A DNA stretch of 64,000 nucleotides from CAVRGQ01 sp963720785 (GTDB lineage: Bacteria; Actinomycetota; Acidimicrobiia; IMCC26256; DASPTH01). The stretch spans positions 744,001-808,000 of the forward strand of contig CAVRGQ010000009.1 of NCBI GenBank assembly GCA_963720785.1. Direction: 5' to 3'. Made by a program: the position numbers and the translations under genes. The notes under the pieces were generated by a model. That model did no database searches. It had not been told where the DNA came from and saw nothing but the letters and a program-made list of their open reading frames with translations. Of the stretch, positions 17,966-27,024 are shown piece after piece (the stretch's first letter is position 1; each line of letters begins with the position of its first letter).

Positions 17966-19142
17966 ATGGAGCTGGAATTCACCGACGAGCAGCTCGAGCT
18001 CCGCGACAACGTACGCGACGTGCTCGAGGGCCAGTGCCCCCGCAGCCTCGTGCGGGCGGTCTACGAGGGTGAGGCCGACGCCGACGCCCGGGTGCAGGCG
18101 CTCTGGACCCAGATCACCGACCTGTACTGGCAGGGCGTCGCGGTGCCCGAGGAGCTCGGCGGACTGGGCCTCACCTACGTGGAGCTCGCGATCGTCGCCG
18201 AGGAGCTGGGCCGGGCCACCGCGCCGGGGCCGTTCCTCGCCACCGTCACCCAGTTCGCGCCGCTCGTGCTCGCGGTCGGCGACGCCGACGCGCAGCAGCG
18301 GTTCCTCGCCCCCGTCGCGGCGGGCGAGCGCACCGGCACCGTCGCGTTCGCCGAGGGCGACCGCTGGGAGCTCGGCGCGGTGCGCACCACCGCGACCCGC
18401 ACCGCCGACGGCTGGGTGCTGAGCGGCGCCAAGACCACCGTGCTCGACGGCGCCACCGCCGACGACGTCGCGGTGATCGCACGCGACGGGGCGACCGGCG
18501 GCATCGGCGTGTTCGTGGTGCCGGGCACCGCGGTGAAGGCAACCGTCCGCACCGTGATCGACCCGACGTTCGCTGATCACCGACCTCACCCTCGACGGCG
18601 TGGTCGTCGCCGACGAGCGCGGTGCTCGCCGCGCCCGGCGACCCCCGGCGCTGAAGAGCAGATCGAGCGGGCGTGGCAGGAGGCCACCGTGGCCGTCGCA
18701 TCGTCGACGATCGGCGACGTGCCGGGAGATCTTCGAGGACACGCTCCAGTACGCCAAGGACCGCGAGCAGTACGGCAAGCCGATCGGCTCGTTCCAGGCG
18801 ATCAAGCACCGCCTCGCCGACATGTACCTGGCCGTCGAGCGGGCCACCGCGCTCAGCTACTTCGCCGCGCTCACCATCGCCGAGGACGACCCGCGCCGCG
18901 CCGAGGCGACCGCGATGGCCAAGGCCGCGGCGGGCGACTGCCAGCGACTGCTCACCACCGACGGCCTCCAGCTGCACGGCGGCATCGGGTTCACGTGGGA
19001 GCACGACCTGCACTTCTGGCTGAAGCGGGCCAAGACCGGCGAGTACCTGCTCGGCACCGCCACCGCGCACCGCGCCCACCTGGCGCAGCTGCTCGGGCTC
19101 ACGCCCACCAGTACGGCACCGGAGCCGGAGGTCGCGGCGTGA
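17966..19142 (+). CDS. Acyl-CoA dehydrogenase, FadE-type subunit A (multiple frameshifts)
   Basis: About 390 residues if joined. The N-terminal helical domain begins MELEFTDEQLELRDN; PEELGGLGLTYVEL follows; the C-terminal domain has YAKDREQYGKPIGSFQAIKH and LQLHGGIGFTWEHDLHFW. Breaks lie near 18572, at 18620-18621 (CGCGGTG), near 18647 and at 18721-18722 (GTGCCGG). The flanking domains are otherwise well kept. It overlaps the next dehydrogenase by GTGA, the arrangement of heteromeric FadE pairs that act on steroid or terpenoid acyl-CoA thioesters (family knowledge). Confidence 0.82.
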
Positions 19143-20355
19143 AGCTCTCCTTCTCCCCCGAGGTCGAGGCGTTCCGGGCCGAGTTCCTCGCCTGGCTCGC
19201 CGACAACCGGCCCTCCCCGGAGGAGATGGCGGCCGACCCGTCGGCTGTCGACCGGCGCACTCGCCCGACGTGGGCCCGCCGCTGGACGCGCGCGCATGTT
19301 CGACGCCGGCTGGCTCGTGCCCGGCTGGCCGCCCGAGCTGGGCGGGCGCAACGCCGGGCCGATCGAGACGCTCGTGTACATGGAGGAGCTCGGCCAAGGC
19401 CGGCGTGCCCCGCACCACCAACCCGCAGGGCCTCGGGCATCGTCGCCCCGTCGATCCTCGACTACGGCACGCCCGAGCAGATCGAGCGAGTACGCGATGC
19501 CGATCCTCCGCGGCGAGCGCACCGCGTGCCTCGGCATGAGCGAGCCGGGCGCGGGCAGCGACCTCGCCGCCCTCGGCACCCGCGCCGTCCGCGACGGCGA
19601 CCGCTACGTGGTCAACGGCCAGAAGGTGTGGACCTCAGGTGCGAACTACGCCGAGTTCTGCTTCCTGTTCTGCCGCACCGACCCCGACGCGCCGAAGCAC
19701 AAGGGCATCAGCATCCTGCTCGTCGACATGGACACGCCGGGCATCACCGTGCGGCCGCTGCCCGAGATCGTCCGACCCCGAGCACCCCGACCTCAACGAG
19801 GTGTTCTTCGACGACGTGCATGGTGCCCGCCGAGAACCTCGTGGGCGTGCAGAACAACGGCTGGGCGCATGGCCAACGGCTCGCTCGCGCACGAGCGCGC
19901 GATGGTGTGGCTCGACAGCGGTGATGCGGCTCGAGGAGTCGCTCGAGCGCGCTGCTCGGACGAGGCGCCCGCGCTGCTCGCCGGGCTCCCGCCGATGGAG
20001 CGGGCGTCGCGCGTCGACCAGGTCGATGCAGCGTGTCCATCGACGTCCAGGCCGCCCGCTGCCTCGGCTACCGCGGCTTCGCCAAGCTCGTGACGGGGCG
20101 GCACCGCACCCGAGCAGGCGCTGATGAAGGCTGTTCGCGAGCGAGGCGCGCCAGCGCATGGCCCTCGTGGCCGCCGAGATCCACGGCGGCCGACGCGACT
20201 CGACGATCGGCTCGGCGGCCATCGGCCATCGACGTCCGCACGGGACCTGGCTCGAGCGTGTACTTCCACTCTTCGCCAGCACGATCTCGGCGGGCTCGTC
20301 GGAGATCCAGCGCAACATCATCGCCGAGCGGGTCCTCGGCCTTCCGCGCAGCTGA
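19139..20355 (+). CDS. Acyl-CoA dehydrogenase, FadE-type subunit B (about 12 frameshifts)
   Basis: About 400 residues if joined. Recognisable pieces in order are LSFSPEVEAFRAEF, GWLVPGWPPELGGRNA, LGMSEPGAGSDLAAL, GQKVWTSGANYAEFCF, AENLVGVQNNGWA, AARCLGYRGFAKL and ISAGSSEIQRNIIAERVLG. Breaks include 19294-19295, 19395, 19437-19438, 19489-19490, 19771, 19818-19819, 19867-19868, 19918, 20024-20025 and several to 20280. Nearly all are single extra bases. This is either the worst-resolved part of the assembly or a decaying gene; the intact protein motifs between breaks favour the first. It is coupled to the upstream subunit by GTGA. Confidence 0.75.
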
Positions 20356-20403
20356 CGCGTACCCGCTCCACCGCTCCACGTCGACGTTCCAGGGGGGATC
20401 ACG

Positions 20404-21624
20404 ATGACCAAGCCGATGCAGGGCGTGCGCGTCCTGGAGGTGGCCGAGCACACCTTCGTGCCCGCCGCCTCCGCGCTGCTCGCCGACTGGGGCGCCGAGG
20501 TGATCAAGATCGAGCACGTGGAGCGTGGCGACGCGATGCGCGGCATCGTGTCGAGCGGAACCATGCCGATGCTCGGCGGGGTGAACGTGCTGCTCGAGCA
20601 CTCCAACCGCGGGAAGCAGTCGCTCGGCCTCGACCTGACGTCGCCCGACGGCCTCGACATCCTGCACAAGCTCGCCGCCACCTGCGACGTGTTCCTCACC
20701 AACAAGCTCCCGGGTGTGCTCGCGAAGCTGCACATCACCGTCGACGAAGTCCGCGCCGCCAACCCCGACATCATCTACGTCCGCGGCACCGGGCAGGGCT
20801 CGCGCGGCCCGGATGCCGACAAGGGCTCCTACGACGCCCTCGCGTACTGGGCGCGTTCCGGCGCACAGTGGGGCGCGTTCCGCCCCGAGTACGGCGACCT
20901 CATCCCCAGCCAGTCGGGCCCCGGGTTCGGCGACTCCCTCGGCGCCATGACCATCGCGGGCGGGATCATGGGCGCGCTGTACCACCGCGAGCGCACCGGT
21001 GAGCCCACGGTCGTCGACGTGTCGCTGTTCGGCACCGGGATCTGGGCGATGGGCCAGGCGATGTCGCTGTCGCTCCTGCTGCAGGAGCCGTGGCGCGCGC
21101 CCTCGGCCGACCAGATGAACACCAACCCGCTCGTCGGCTTCTACCGCACCGCCGACGACCGCTGGGTCGCCATCTGCTGTCTGCAGGGCGCGCACTACTG
21201 GCCGATGTTCTGCGCCGTCATCGGCCGGCCCGAACTCGGCGTCGACGAGCGCTTCGTCGGGCACGAGGCCTACGCCGCGAACGCGCCGACGGGTCGGGCG
21301 ATCGTCACCGCGGAGTTCGCCGCCCGCTCGCTCGCCGAGTGGCGGGAGGTGCTCGCGAACTTCGCCGGGCAGTGGACCGTCGTGCAGCACACGATGGAGG
21401 TCGCCGAGGACCCGCAGACCCTCGCCAACGGCTACGTGCAGGACATCGTCACCGCCGACGGCGTGCCCGTGCGCCTCGCCGCGGCACCTGTGCAGTACGA
21501 CGAGGAAGCACCGCAACCCGGGCGCGCACCCGAGTTCAACGAGCACGGCGACGCGATCCTCGAGTCGATCGGCCTCGACTGGGACACCATCGTCGACCTC
21601 AAGGTCCGCGGCGTCGTCGCCTGA
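20404..21624 (+). CDS. Family III CoA-transferase (CaiB/BaiF), paralogue 2
   Basis: A 406-residue enzyme closely similar to paralogue 1, with LEVAEHTFVPAASAL, ADWGAEVIKIEHVERGD, the catalytic Asp in FGDSLGAMTIAGGIMG and the ending LDWDTIVDLKVRGVVA. It sits 48 bp after the dehydrogenase pair and 46 bp before the sulfatase, all on one strand. It probably transfers CoA onto the substrate that the FadE pair then dehydrogenates. The ATG at 20404 follows AGGGGGGATC. Confidence 0.92.
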   Translation: MTKPMQGVRVLEVAEHTFVPAASALLADWGAEVIKIEHVERGDAMRGIVSSGTMPMLGGVNVLLEHSNRGKQSLGLDLTSPDGLDILHKLAATCDVFLTNKLPGVLAKLHITVDEVRAANPDIIYVRGTGQGSRGPDADKGSYDALAYWARSGAQWGAFRPEYGDLIPSQSGPGFGDSLGAMTIAGGIMGALYHRERTGEPTVVDVSLFGTGIWAMGQAMSLSLLLQEPWRAPSADQMNTNPLVGFYRTADDRWVAICCLQGAHYWPMFCAVIGRPELGVDERFVGHEAYAANAPTGRAIVTAEFAARSLAEWREVLANFAGQWTVVQHTMEVAEDPQTLANGYVQDIVTADGVPVRLAAAPVQYDEEAPQPGRAPEFNEHGDAILESIGLDWDTIVDLKVRGVVA

Positions 21625-21670
21625 CCGACGCGGACGCCGTGGAAGCAAACGCCGTGGAAGGACGTGCCGG

Positions 21671-23920
21671 ATGGGATCGGTGAACATCGTCGAGGTCGTG
21701 CTCGACGACGTGGGCTTCGGCCAGCTGGGGTGTTACGGATCGTCGATCGAGACACCGTCGATCGACCGGATCGCCGAAGCAGGGGTGCGGTTCACCAACT
21801 TCCACACGACGACCATCTGCTCGTCGAGCCGGGCGAGCTTCCTCACCGGTCGCAACCACCATGCGGTCGGCATCGGCACCGTGATCGACTTCTGCACTGG
21901 CGAGCACCCGGGCTACACGGGGCGGTTGAGCCGGGAGGCCACCACGACCGCGGAGGTGCTCCGCGGCGCCGGGTACGCGACCATGGCCCTGGGCAAGTGG
22001 CACCTCGCGGCGCCCGGCGAGGCCGCGGCCGGCGGATCGACCGGCACCGGGCCGCTCGCGCGGGGGTTCGACCACTTCTACGGGTTCCTCGGCGGCGCGA
22101 CCAGTCAATGGGAACCCGACCTCGTCGAGGACGACCGCCACGTCGTCCCACCCCGGTCTCCCGAGCAGGGCTACCACCTCAGTGAGGACCTCGTCGACCG
22201 CGCCATCGAGCTCATCGGCGAGCATCGCCGAGCGGGAACGGGTCGGCCCTTCTATCTGCACCTCGCGTTCGGATGTGCCCATGACCCGCACCACGCGCCG
22301 GAGACCTTCATCGAACGGTACCGCGGGAGATTCGACCACGGTTGGGACGTGGAGCGGGCTCGGGTCGCGGCACGTCAACGCGATCTGGGCCTCGTGCCCG
22401 CCGACGCGACGATCCCCGGACGCAACGAGGGGGTGCCTGCCTGGGACAGCCTCGGCGACGACCAGCGGCGCGTGTTCGCGCGCATGGAGGAGGTGTTCGC
22501 CGGCTTCCTCACGCACACCGACGAGCAGATCGGCCGGCTCGTCGCCGAATTGGAGGCCTGGGATCTGCTCGACGAGACGATGCTGCTCGTGATGTCCGAC
22601 AACGGAGCGAGTGCGGAGGGCGGGCGCAACGGCTACGCCCACCTCGGGTACTCCGAGGCCTTGGCCGCAGCGGCGGGGAGGAGCGACACGGACCGCGTGC
22701 TGGTGGGCATGCCGTTCGACACGTACGGCTACCTCGCGCTCGGACGTGATCGGTTCGAGGACTGTCTCGCCGCCGTCGACGAGCTCGGCAGCCCCGCGGC
22801 CGAAGGCAACTACCCGCAGGGGTGGGCCATGGCCGGCAACACCCCGTTCCGTCGGTACAAGGGCACCGTGCACTACGGCGGGATCCGCTGTCCACTGATC
22901 GTCCGCTGGCCCGGTCACGTTCCCGACCCGGGCGCGCTGCGGCACGGGTTCCACCACGCGGTCGACGTCCACGTCACCCTGCTGGACGCCGCCGGCGTCT
23001 CCTCCCCGCTGGTGCACGCCGGGGTGCCGCAACGCGCGCTCGACGGCGTCACGTTCAGGGATGCGATCGAGACGGGCGGCGCGCCGATCGACCGGGTGCA
23101 GTACTTCGAGATGCTCGGGCACCGGGGCATCTACGCCAACGGTTGGAAGGCCGTGTGCTTCCACCATCGGGGGGCGGACCCGGCCGACGACGTCTGGGAG
23201 CTCTACGACACCACGGTCGATCCCACCGAATGCCACGACCTCGCCGGCGCCGAGCCCAAACGTCTCGAGCAGATGGTCGAGCTGTGGTGGAGCGAAGCCG
23301 AACGGAACCTCGTCCTCCCGATGTGCGACTTCGCGGCCATCGACGTGCGCTTCGTCCCCGGTGCTGCGCGCTCGGTGCACGAGTACCGGTACGGGCGAAG
23401 TCTCGGTGGTTCGCTGCGCCCCGCGCTCGACGGCGTCGCCTACGAGATACGCGCGGAGATCGAACCCGAGGACGTCACCGGGCGGAACGGAGTGCTCGTG
23501 GCCGACGGCACTCCGGACGACCACCGGGTGCTCTGGCTCACCGACGGAGTCGTGCACTTCGAGCTCGCCACTCGTGGCCGCGTGCTGCGGGCCCGAACCT
23601 CCGCCCCGATCCCGCGGGACGGAGCGACGATCGCAGCGCGAGTGACCCCGTCGCCCGACACGGCCGATCCGACCATCGAACTCCTCGTCGACGACGGCCC
23701 GGTGCCGACCGCCTTCGAGCAGGCCACCGGCGATCCCGGCGACGAATCCACCACGGTGCCGACGCTCGACCTCGGCGCCGACCTCGTCGGACGCTCCGGC
23801 CGGTATCGCGCGCCGTTCCCCTACGAGGGCACCCTGCGACGCGTCGTGATCACCACCCACGACGCAACGCTCGACATCGACGGACGCCACTCCCTGGAAC
23901 GGGCCCTGGACCGCGACTGA
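21671..23920 (+). CDS. Arylsulfatase-family sulfatase with an atypical active-site motif
   Basis: A 749-residue type I sulfatase, the length of mycobacterial AtsA-like enzymes. Metal-binding Asp12/Asp13 are in LDDVGFGQLG; GYATMALGKWHL and LVMSDNGAS are also present. The formylglycine motif, normally C/S-x-P-x-R, reads C50-S-S-S-R54 followed by ASFLTGR, so proline is replaced by serine. The last 200 residues form a beta-rich domain usual for these long sulfatases. There is no signal peptide, so it acts in the cytosol. ATG 21671 follows GGAAGGA. It would remove sulfate from an organic sulfate ester feeding the acyl-CoA genes around it. Confidence 0.9.
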   Translation: MGSVNIVEVVLDDVGFGQLGCYGSSIETPSIDRIAEAGVRFTNFHTTTICSSSRASFLTGRNHHAVGIGTVIDFCTGEHPGYTGRLSREATTTAEVLRGAGYATMALGKWHLAAPGEAAAGGSTGTGPLARGFDHFYGFLGGATSQWEPDLVEDDRHVVPPRSPEQGYHLSEDLVDRAIELIGEHRRAGTGRPFYLHLAFGCAHDPHHAPETFIERYRGRFDHGWDVERARVAARQRDLGLVPADATIPGRNEGVPAWDSLGDDQRRVFARMEEVFAGFLTHTDEQIGRLVAELEAWDLLDETMLLVMSDNGASAEGGRNGYAHLGYSEALAAAAGRSDTDRVLVGMPFDTYGYLALGRDRFEDCLAAVDELGSPAAEGNYPQGWAMAGNTPFRRYKGTVHYGGIRCPLIVRWPGHVPDPGALRHGFHHAVDVHVTLLDAAGVSSPLVHAGVPQRALDGVTFRDAIETGGAPIDRVQYFEMLGHRGIYANGWKAVCFHHRGADPADDVWELYDTTVDPTECHDLAGAEPKRLEQMVELWWSEAERNLVLPMCDFAAIDVRFVPGAARSVHEYRYGRSLGGSLRPALDGVAYEIRAEIEPEDVTGRNGVLVADGTPDDHRVLWLTDGVVHFELATRGRVLRARTSAPIPRDGATIAARVTPSPDTADPTIELLVDDGPVPTAFEQATGDPGDESTTVPTLDLGADLVGRSGRYRAPFPYEGTLRRVVITTHDATLDIDGRHSLERALDRD

Positions 23921-23994
23921 TCCCTCAGCACCCGAACCGGCGCCAAGGCTGCCGCGTCTGCGCGCGAACGACGTCGGTTCGACAGGATGGAGCG

Positions 23995-24785
23995 ATGAAG
24001 ACCCACACCCTCACCCTCGAACGACCCGCCGACGGCGTCGCGCTGCTCACGCTCGCGCGCCCCGATCGGCTCAACGCGATCGACCACGTGATGGTCGGCG
24101 AGCTGCAGGCCACGTGCGCCGCGTTCGCCGACAACGATTCCGTGCGCGCGCGGTGGTGCTCACCGGCGCGGGCCGCGGTTTCTGCGCGGGGATCGACCTG
24201 CGCAGCTTCGGCCCCGACGTGCCCGGCCCGGAAGCACCCGCACTCGACCGCATGCGCTTCCAGGAGACGATGGCCGGTCTCCCCGGCCTGTTGCGCGACC
24301 TGCCGCAGCCGGTGATCGCCGCCGCCAACGGCCCCGCGGTGGGCGGCGGGTTCGCACTGTTCCTCGCGTCCGACATTCGCGTGTGCGGCGCATCCGCGCG
24401 CTTCGGCAACGCCGCGATCCGCATCGGACTCTCCGGCGCGGAGATGGGGATGAGCTACCACCTTCCCCGCATCGTCGGCACGAGCGTGGCTGCGGAGTGG
24501 ATGCTCACCGGTCGCATGGTCGACGCCGACGAGGCGTTGCGCACCGGGCTCGTGAGCACGGTGTTCGCCGACGACGACCTCGTGTCCGGCGCGATCGCGA
24601 TGGCGAGCGAGATCGCCGCGCTCTCACCCGTCGCAGTGAGGATGACGAAGCGGGCGTTGCAGGTGAACACCGATGCGCTCGGCGTGGACGCGGCGATCGA
24701 GCTGGAGAACCGCAACCAGGTGATCACCCACGCGAGCAGTGAGGCCGCCGAGGCACGCGCCGCGTGGGAGCGCAAGGACTCCTAG
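23995..24785 (+). CDS. Enoyl-CoA hydratase/isomerase (crotonase family, frameshifted)
   Basis: About 264 residues. The crotonase fold is shown by GAGRGFCAGIDLRSF (oxyanion hole), AANGPAVGGGFALFLASD and RFGNAAIRIGLSGAEMG. The usual second catalytic Glu position is within GLSGAEMGMSY. The frame changes near 24146, where one G appears to be missing before VVLTGAG. It hydrates 2-enoyl-CoA or isomerises it. ATG 23995 starts MKTHTLTLERP. It converges on the thiolase, whose stop is one base away from its own. Confidence 0.87.
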
Positions 24786-24786
24786 T

Positions 24787-26011
24787 TCACACCCGCTCGA
24801 TGATGGTGGCGGTGCCCATGCCGCCGCCGGTGCACATCGTGACCACGCCGGTGGTGAGGTCGCGGCGCTCGAGTTCGTCGAGCACCGTGCCGACGAGCAT
24901 CGCGCCGGTCGCGCCGATCGGGTGACCGAGCGCGATCGCGCCGCCGTTCACGTTGACCCGCTCGGGGTCGAGGTCGAGGTCCTTGATCGCCTTGAGCGGT
25001 ACCGCGGCGAAGGCCTCGTTGACCTCCCAGAGGTCGATGTCGGCGACCGTCATGCCCGCCTTGTCGAGGCAGCGCTGCGAGGTGGCCGCAGGCGCGGTGA
25101 GCATGATCAACGGCGCGGAGCCCAGCGCCGCGGCGGCACGCACGCCGCGCCCGCGGCGTGACGCCGTGCGCCTCACACCACGCCTTCGACGCGACCACCA
25201 CGGCGGCGGCGCCGTCGACCACGCCCGACGAGTTGCCCGCGTGGTGCACGTGCTCGACGGCACTGATCGACGGGTACCGCTCGACGCACAGCTCGTCGTA
25301 GGTCGGTCCCTCGGGCGACGCCGAGGCGCCCAACGCCGCGAAGGCGGGCTGCAGGCCCGCGAGCTTCTCGATCGTGGTGCCGGCACGCGGGTGCTCGTCG
25401 CGGTCGCACACGACCGCGCCGTCGGGTCCGGTGATCGCGAGCAGCGAACGGTCGAAGCGGCCTTCGGCGACCGCGACCTGCACCCGCTCCTGGCTCGTGG
25501 CCGCGAACACGTCGACGTCGTCGCGCGTGAAGTCCTCGAGCGTCGCGATGAGGTCGGCGGAGACTCCCTGCGGCACGGTGTGGTACTTCGCGCGCAGGTC
25601 GGGGTTGCCACCGTCGATGGTGACCGAGCCCACGGTGAGCTCCCAGCGCGACATCATCTCGACACCGCCGGCGATCACCAGGTCCTGCACGCCGGCGGCG
25701 ACCCCGGTGGCGGCCATCGTGATCGCCTGCTGGGCCGACCCGCAGAAGCGGTTGAGCACCATGCCGGGCACCGTCTCGGGCCAGCCCGCGAGCAGGACGG
25801 CCATGCGGGCGACGTCGTCGCCGTGGTCGCCGGCGAGGATGCCGTTGCCCATGACCACGTCCTCGACGTCGACCGGGTCGAAGCCGACGCGGGTGGGCAG
25901 CGCGCGCAGGCACTGGGCGAGCAACTCCTGCGGGTGCACGCCGTGCAGCGCGCCGTCGGGGCGACCCTTGCCACGCGGCGTGCGCACGGCGTCGACGATG
26001 TACGCCTCCAC
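24787..26011 (-). CDS. Acetyl-CoA acetyltransferase / thiolase (frameshifted)
   Basis: About 407 residues. The nucleophilic Cys is in LNRFCGSAQQAITMA (near residue 90), the catalytic His in ALGHPIGATGA and the second Cys in TMCTGGGMGTA; NEAFAAV is also present. It cleaves 3-ketoacyl-CoA in beta-oxidation. One indel near 25155, in a run of CG repeats, separates VASKAWCEAHGVTPR from the C-terminal domain. The start is GTG at 26011, one base after the stop of the SDR gene upstream, so the two form an operon: dehydrogenation of the 3-hydroxyacyl-CoA, then thiolysis. Confidence 0.9.
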
Positions 26012-26012
26012 G

Positions 26013-26903
26013 TCAGCTCACCTCGTGGAAGAACGTGCGGACCCGGGCGTCGGCGAGCAGCTTGCGGACGGCGGGGCCGACGTCGGCGGCTTCGGCGACC
26101 GGCGCCTGCGTGGGGCCGCGGTACCAACCCTCGGCGATCGCGAGCACCAGGCCCGACGACTCGATCACCTGGCCGGTGACGTCGGCGGAGTCCTTCGACG
26201 CCATCCACGTGACCACGGGCGCGACCGACTCCGCCGAGAAGTTGTTGCGGATCTCGTCGGGCATCGGCAAGTCCTCGGTGAGCCGCGTGAGTGCGCCCGG
26301 TGCGATGCAGTTGGCAGTGACGCCGTAGCGCGACAGTTCCTGCGCGACGGTGAGCGTGAACGTGGCGATGCCCGCCTTCGCCGCCGCGTAGTTGGCCTGC
26401 CCGGGGTTCGCGTACAGCCCCGACACCGACGTGGTGTTGATCAGGCGCGCGTCGTTCGTCTCGCCGGCCTTCGAGCGGTTCCGCCAGTACACGGCCGCGT
26501 GGTGACTCGGCGCGAACGTGCCCTTGAGGTGCACGCGGATCACCGCGTCCCACTCCTCCTCGTTCATCGAGAAGATCATGCGGTCGCGCAGGATGCCCGC
26601 GTTGTTGACGAGCACGTCGAGGTTGCCGAACGTGTCGACGGCCTGCGCGATCAGCTCACCGGCGCCGTCGAAGCTGCTGATGTCGTTGGTGTTGGCAACC
26701 GCCTCGCCACCCATCGCCTCGATCTCGGCGACCACCCGCGCGGCCGGGCCGGCGTCGTGCCCCGAGCCGTCGCGGGCCGCGCCGATGTCGTTGACGACGA
26801 CCTTGGCGCCGTGGCGGGCGAGCGAGAGCGCGTACTCGCGCCCGAGGCCGCCGCCCGCTCCCGTGACGATGCAGACCCGGTCCTGGCACAACTGCTCGCG
26901 CAT
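26013..26903 (-). CDS. SDR, multifunctional-enzyme-type 3-hydroxyacyl-CoA dehydrogenase
   Basis: A 296-residue SDR with IVTGAGGGLGREYALSLA, VVVNDIGAARDGSGHD (the NDxG..RDG pattern of peroxisomal MFE-2/HSD17B4 domains), NNAGILRDRMIF, TTSVSGLYANPGQANYAAAKAG. It should oxidise (R)-3-hydroxyacyl-CoA with NAD. The C-terminus carries about 40 extra residues after the SDR core. It is immediately upstream of the thiolase. A 121-bp region separates it from the divergent acyl-CoA dehydrogenase at 27025. Confidence 0.9.
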   Translation of the reverse strand: MREQLCQDRVCIVTGAGGGLGREYALSLARHGAKVVVNDIGAARDGSGHDAGPAARVVAEIEAMGGEAVANTNDISSFDGAGELIAQAVDTFGNLDVLVNNAGILRDRMIFSMNEEEWDAVIRVHLKGTFAPSHHAAVYWRNRSKAGETNDARLINTTSVSGLYANPGQANYAAAKAGIATFTLTVAQELSRYGVTANCIAPGALTRLTEDLPMPDEIRNNFSAESVAPVVTWMASKDSADVTGQVIESSGLVLAIAEGWYRGPTQAPVAEAADVGPAVRKLLADARVRTFFHEVS

Positions 26904-26973
26904 CGAACTGACACTCCCCCTGCCGGCCGTCGGATGGCCTCACGAATCCCGTGAAGGTACCCTGCTCTCGACA

Positions 26974-26985
26974 TCGACGTCAGAT
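26974..26985. promoter_or_regulatory. TCGACGTCAGAT motif in divergent promoter region
   Basis: Related sequences (TCGACGTCAA or TCGACGTCGA beside an AT-rich flank) occur upstream of genes at 33182, 38360, 43007 and 48280. Read on the reverse strand it contains TGACGTCGATGT. It may be a shared operator or part of a -35 region; TCGACGT is also common in coding sequence here, so support is weak. Confidence 0.25.
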
Positions 26986-27024
26986 TCCAGTGGGAGGCAC
27001 TGCCGCCTCGTAGAGGGAGACACC

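Noticed and set aside
18600..19142. Separate short gene starting inside the acyl-CoA dehydrogenase
   Set aside because: Its beginning is non-homologous translation between two frameshifts; only the part after about 18723 is the real C-terminal domain of the gene that starts at 17966.
19139..20355. Programmed frameshifting in the acyl-CoA dehydrogenase
   Set aside because: There are about a dozen breaks with no slippery heptamer, and many fit merged wobble alleles. Programmed frameshifting would give one site.
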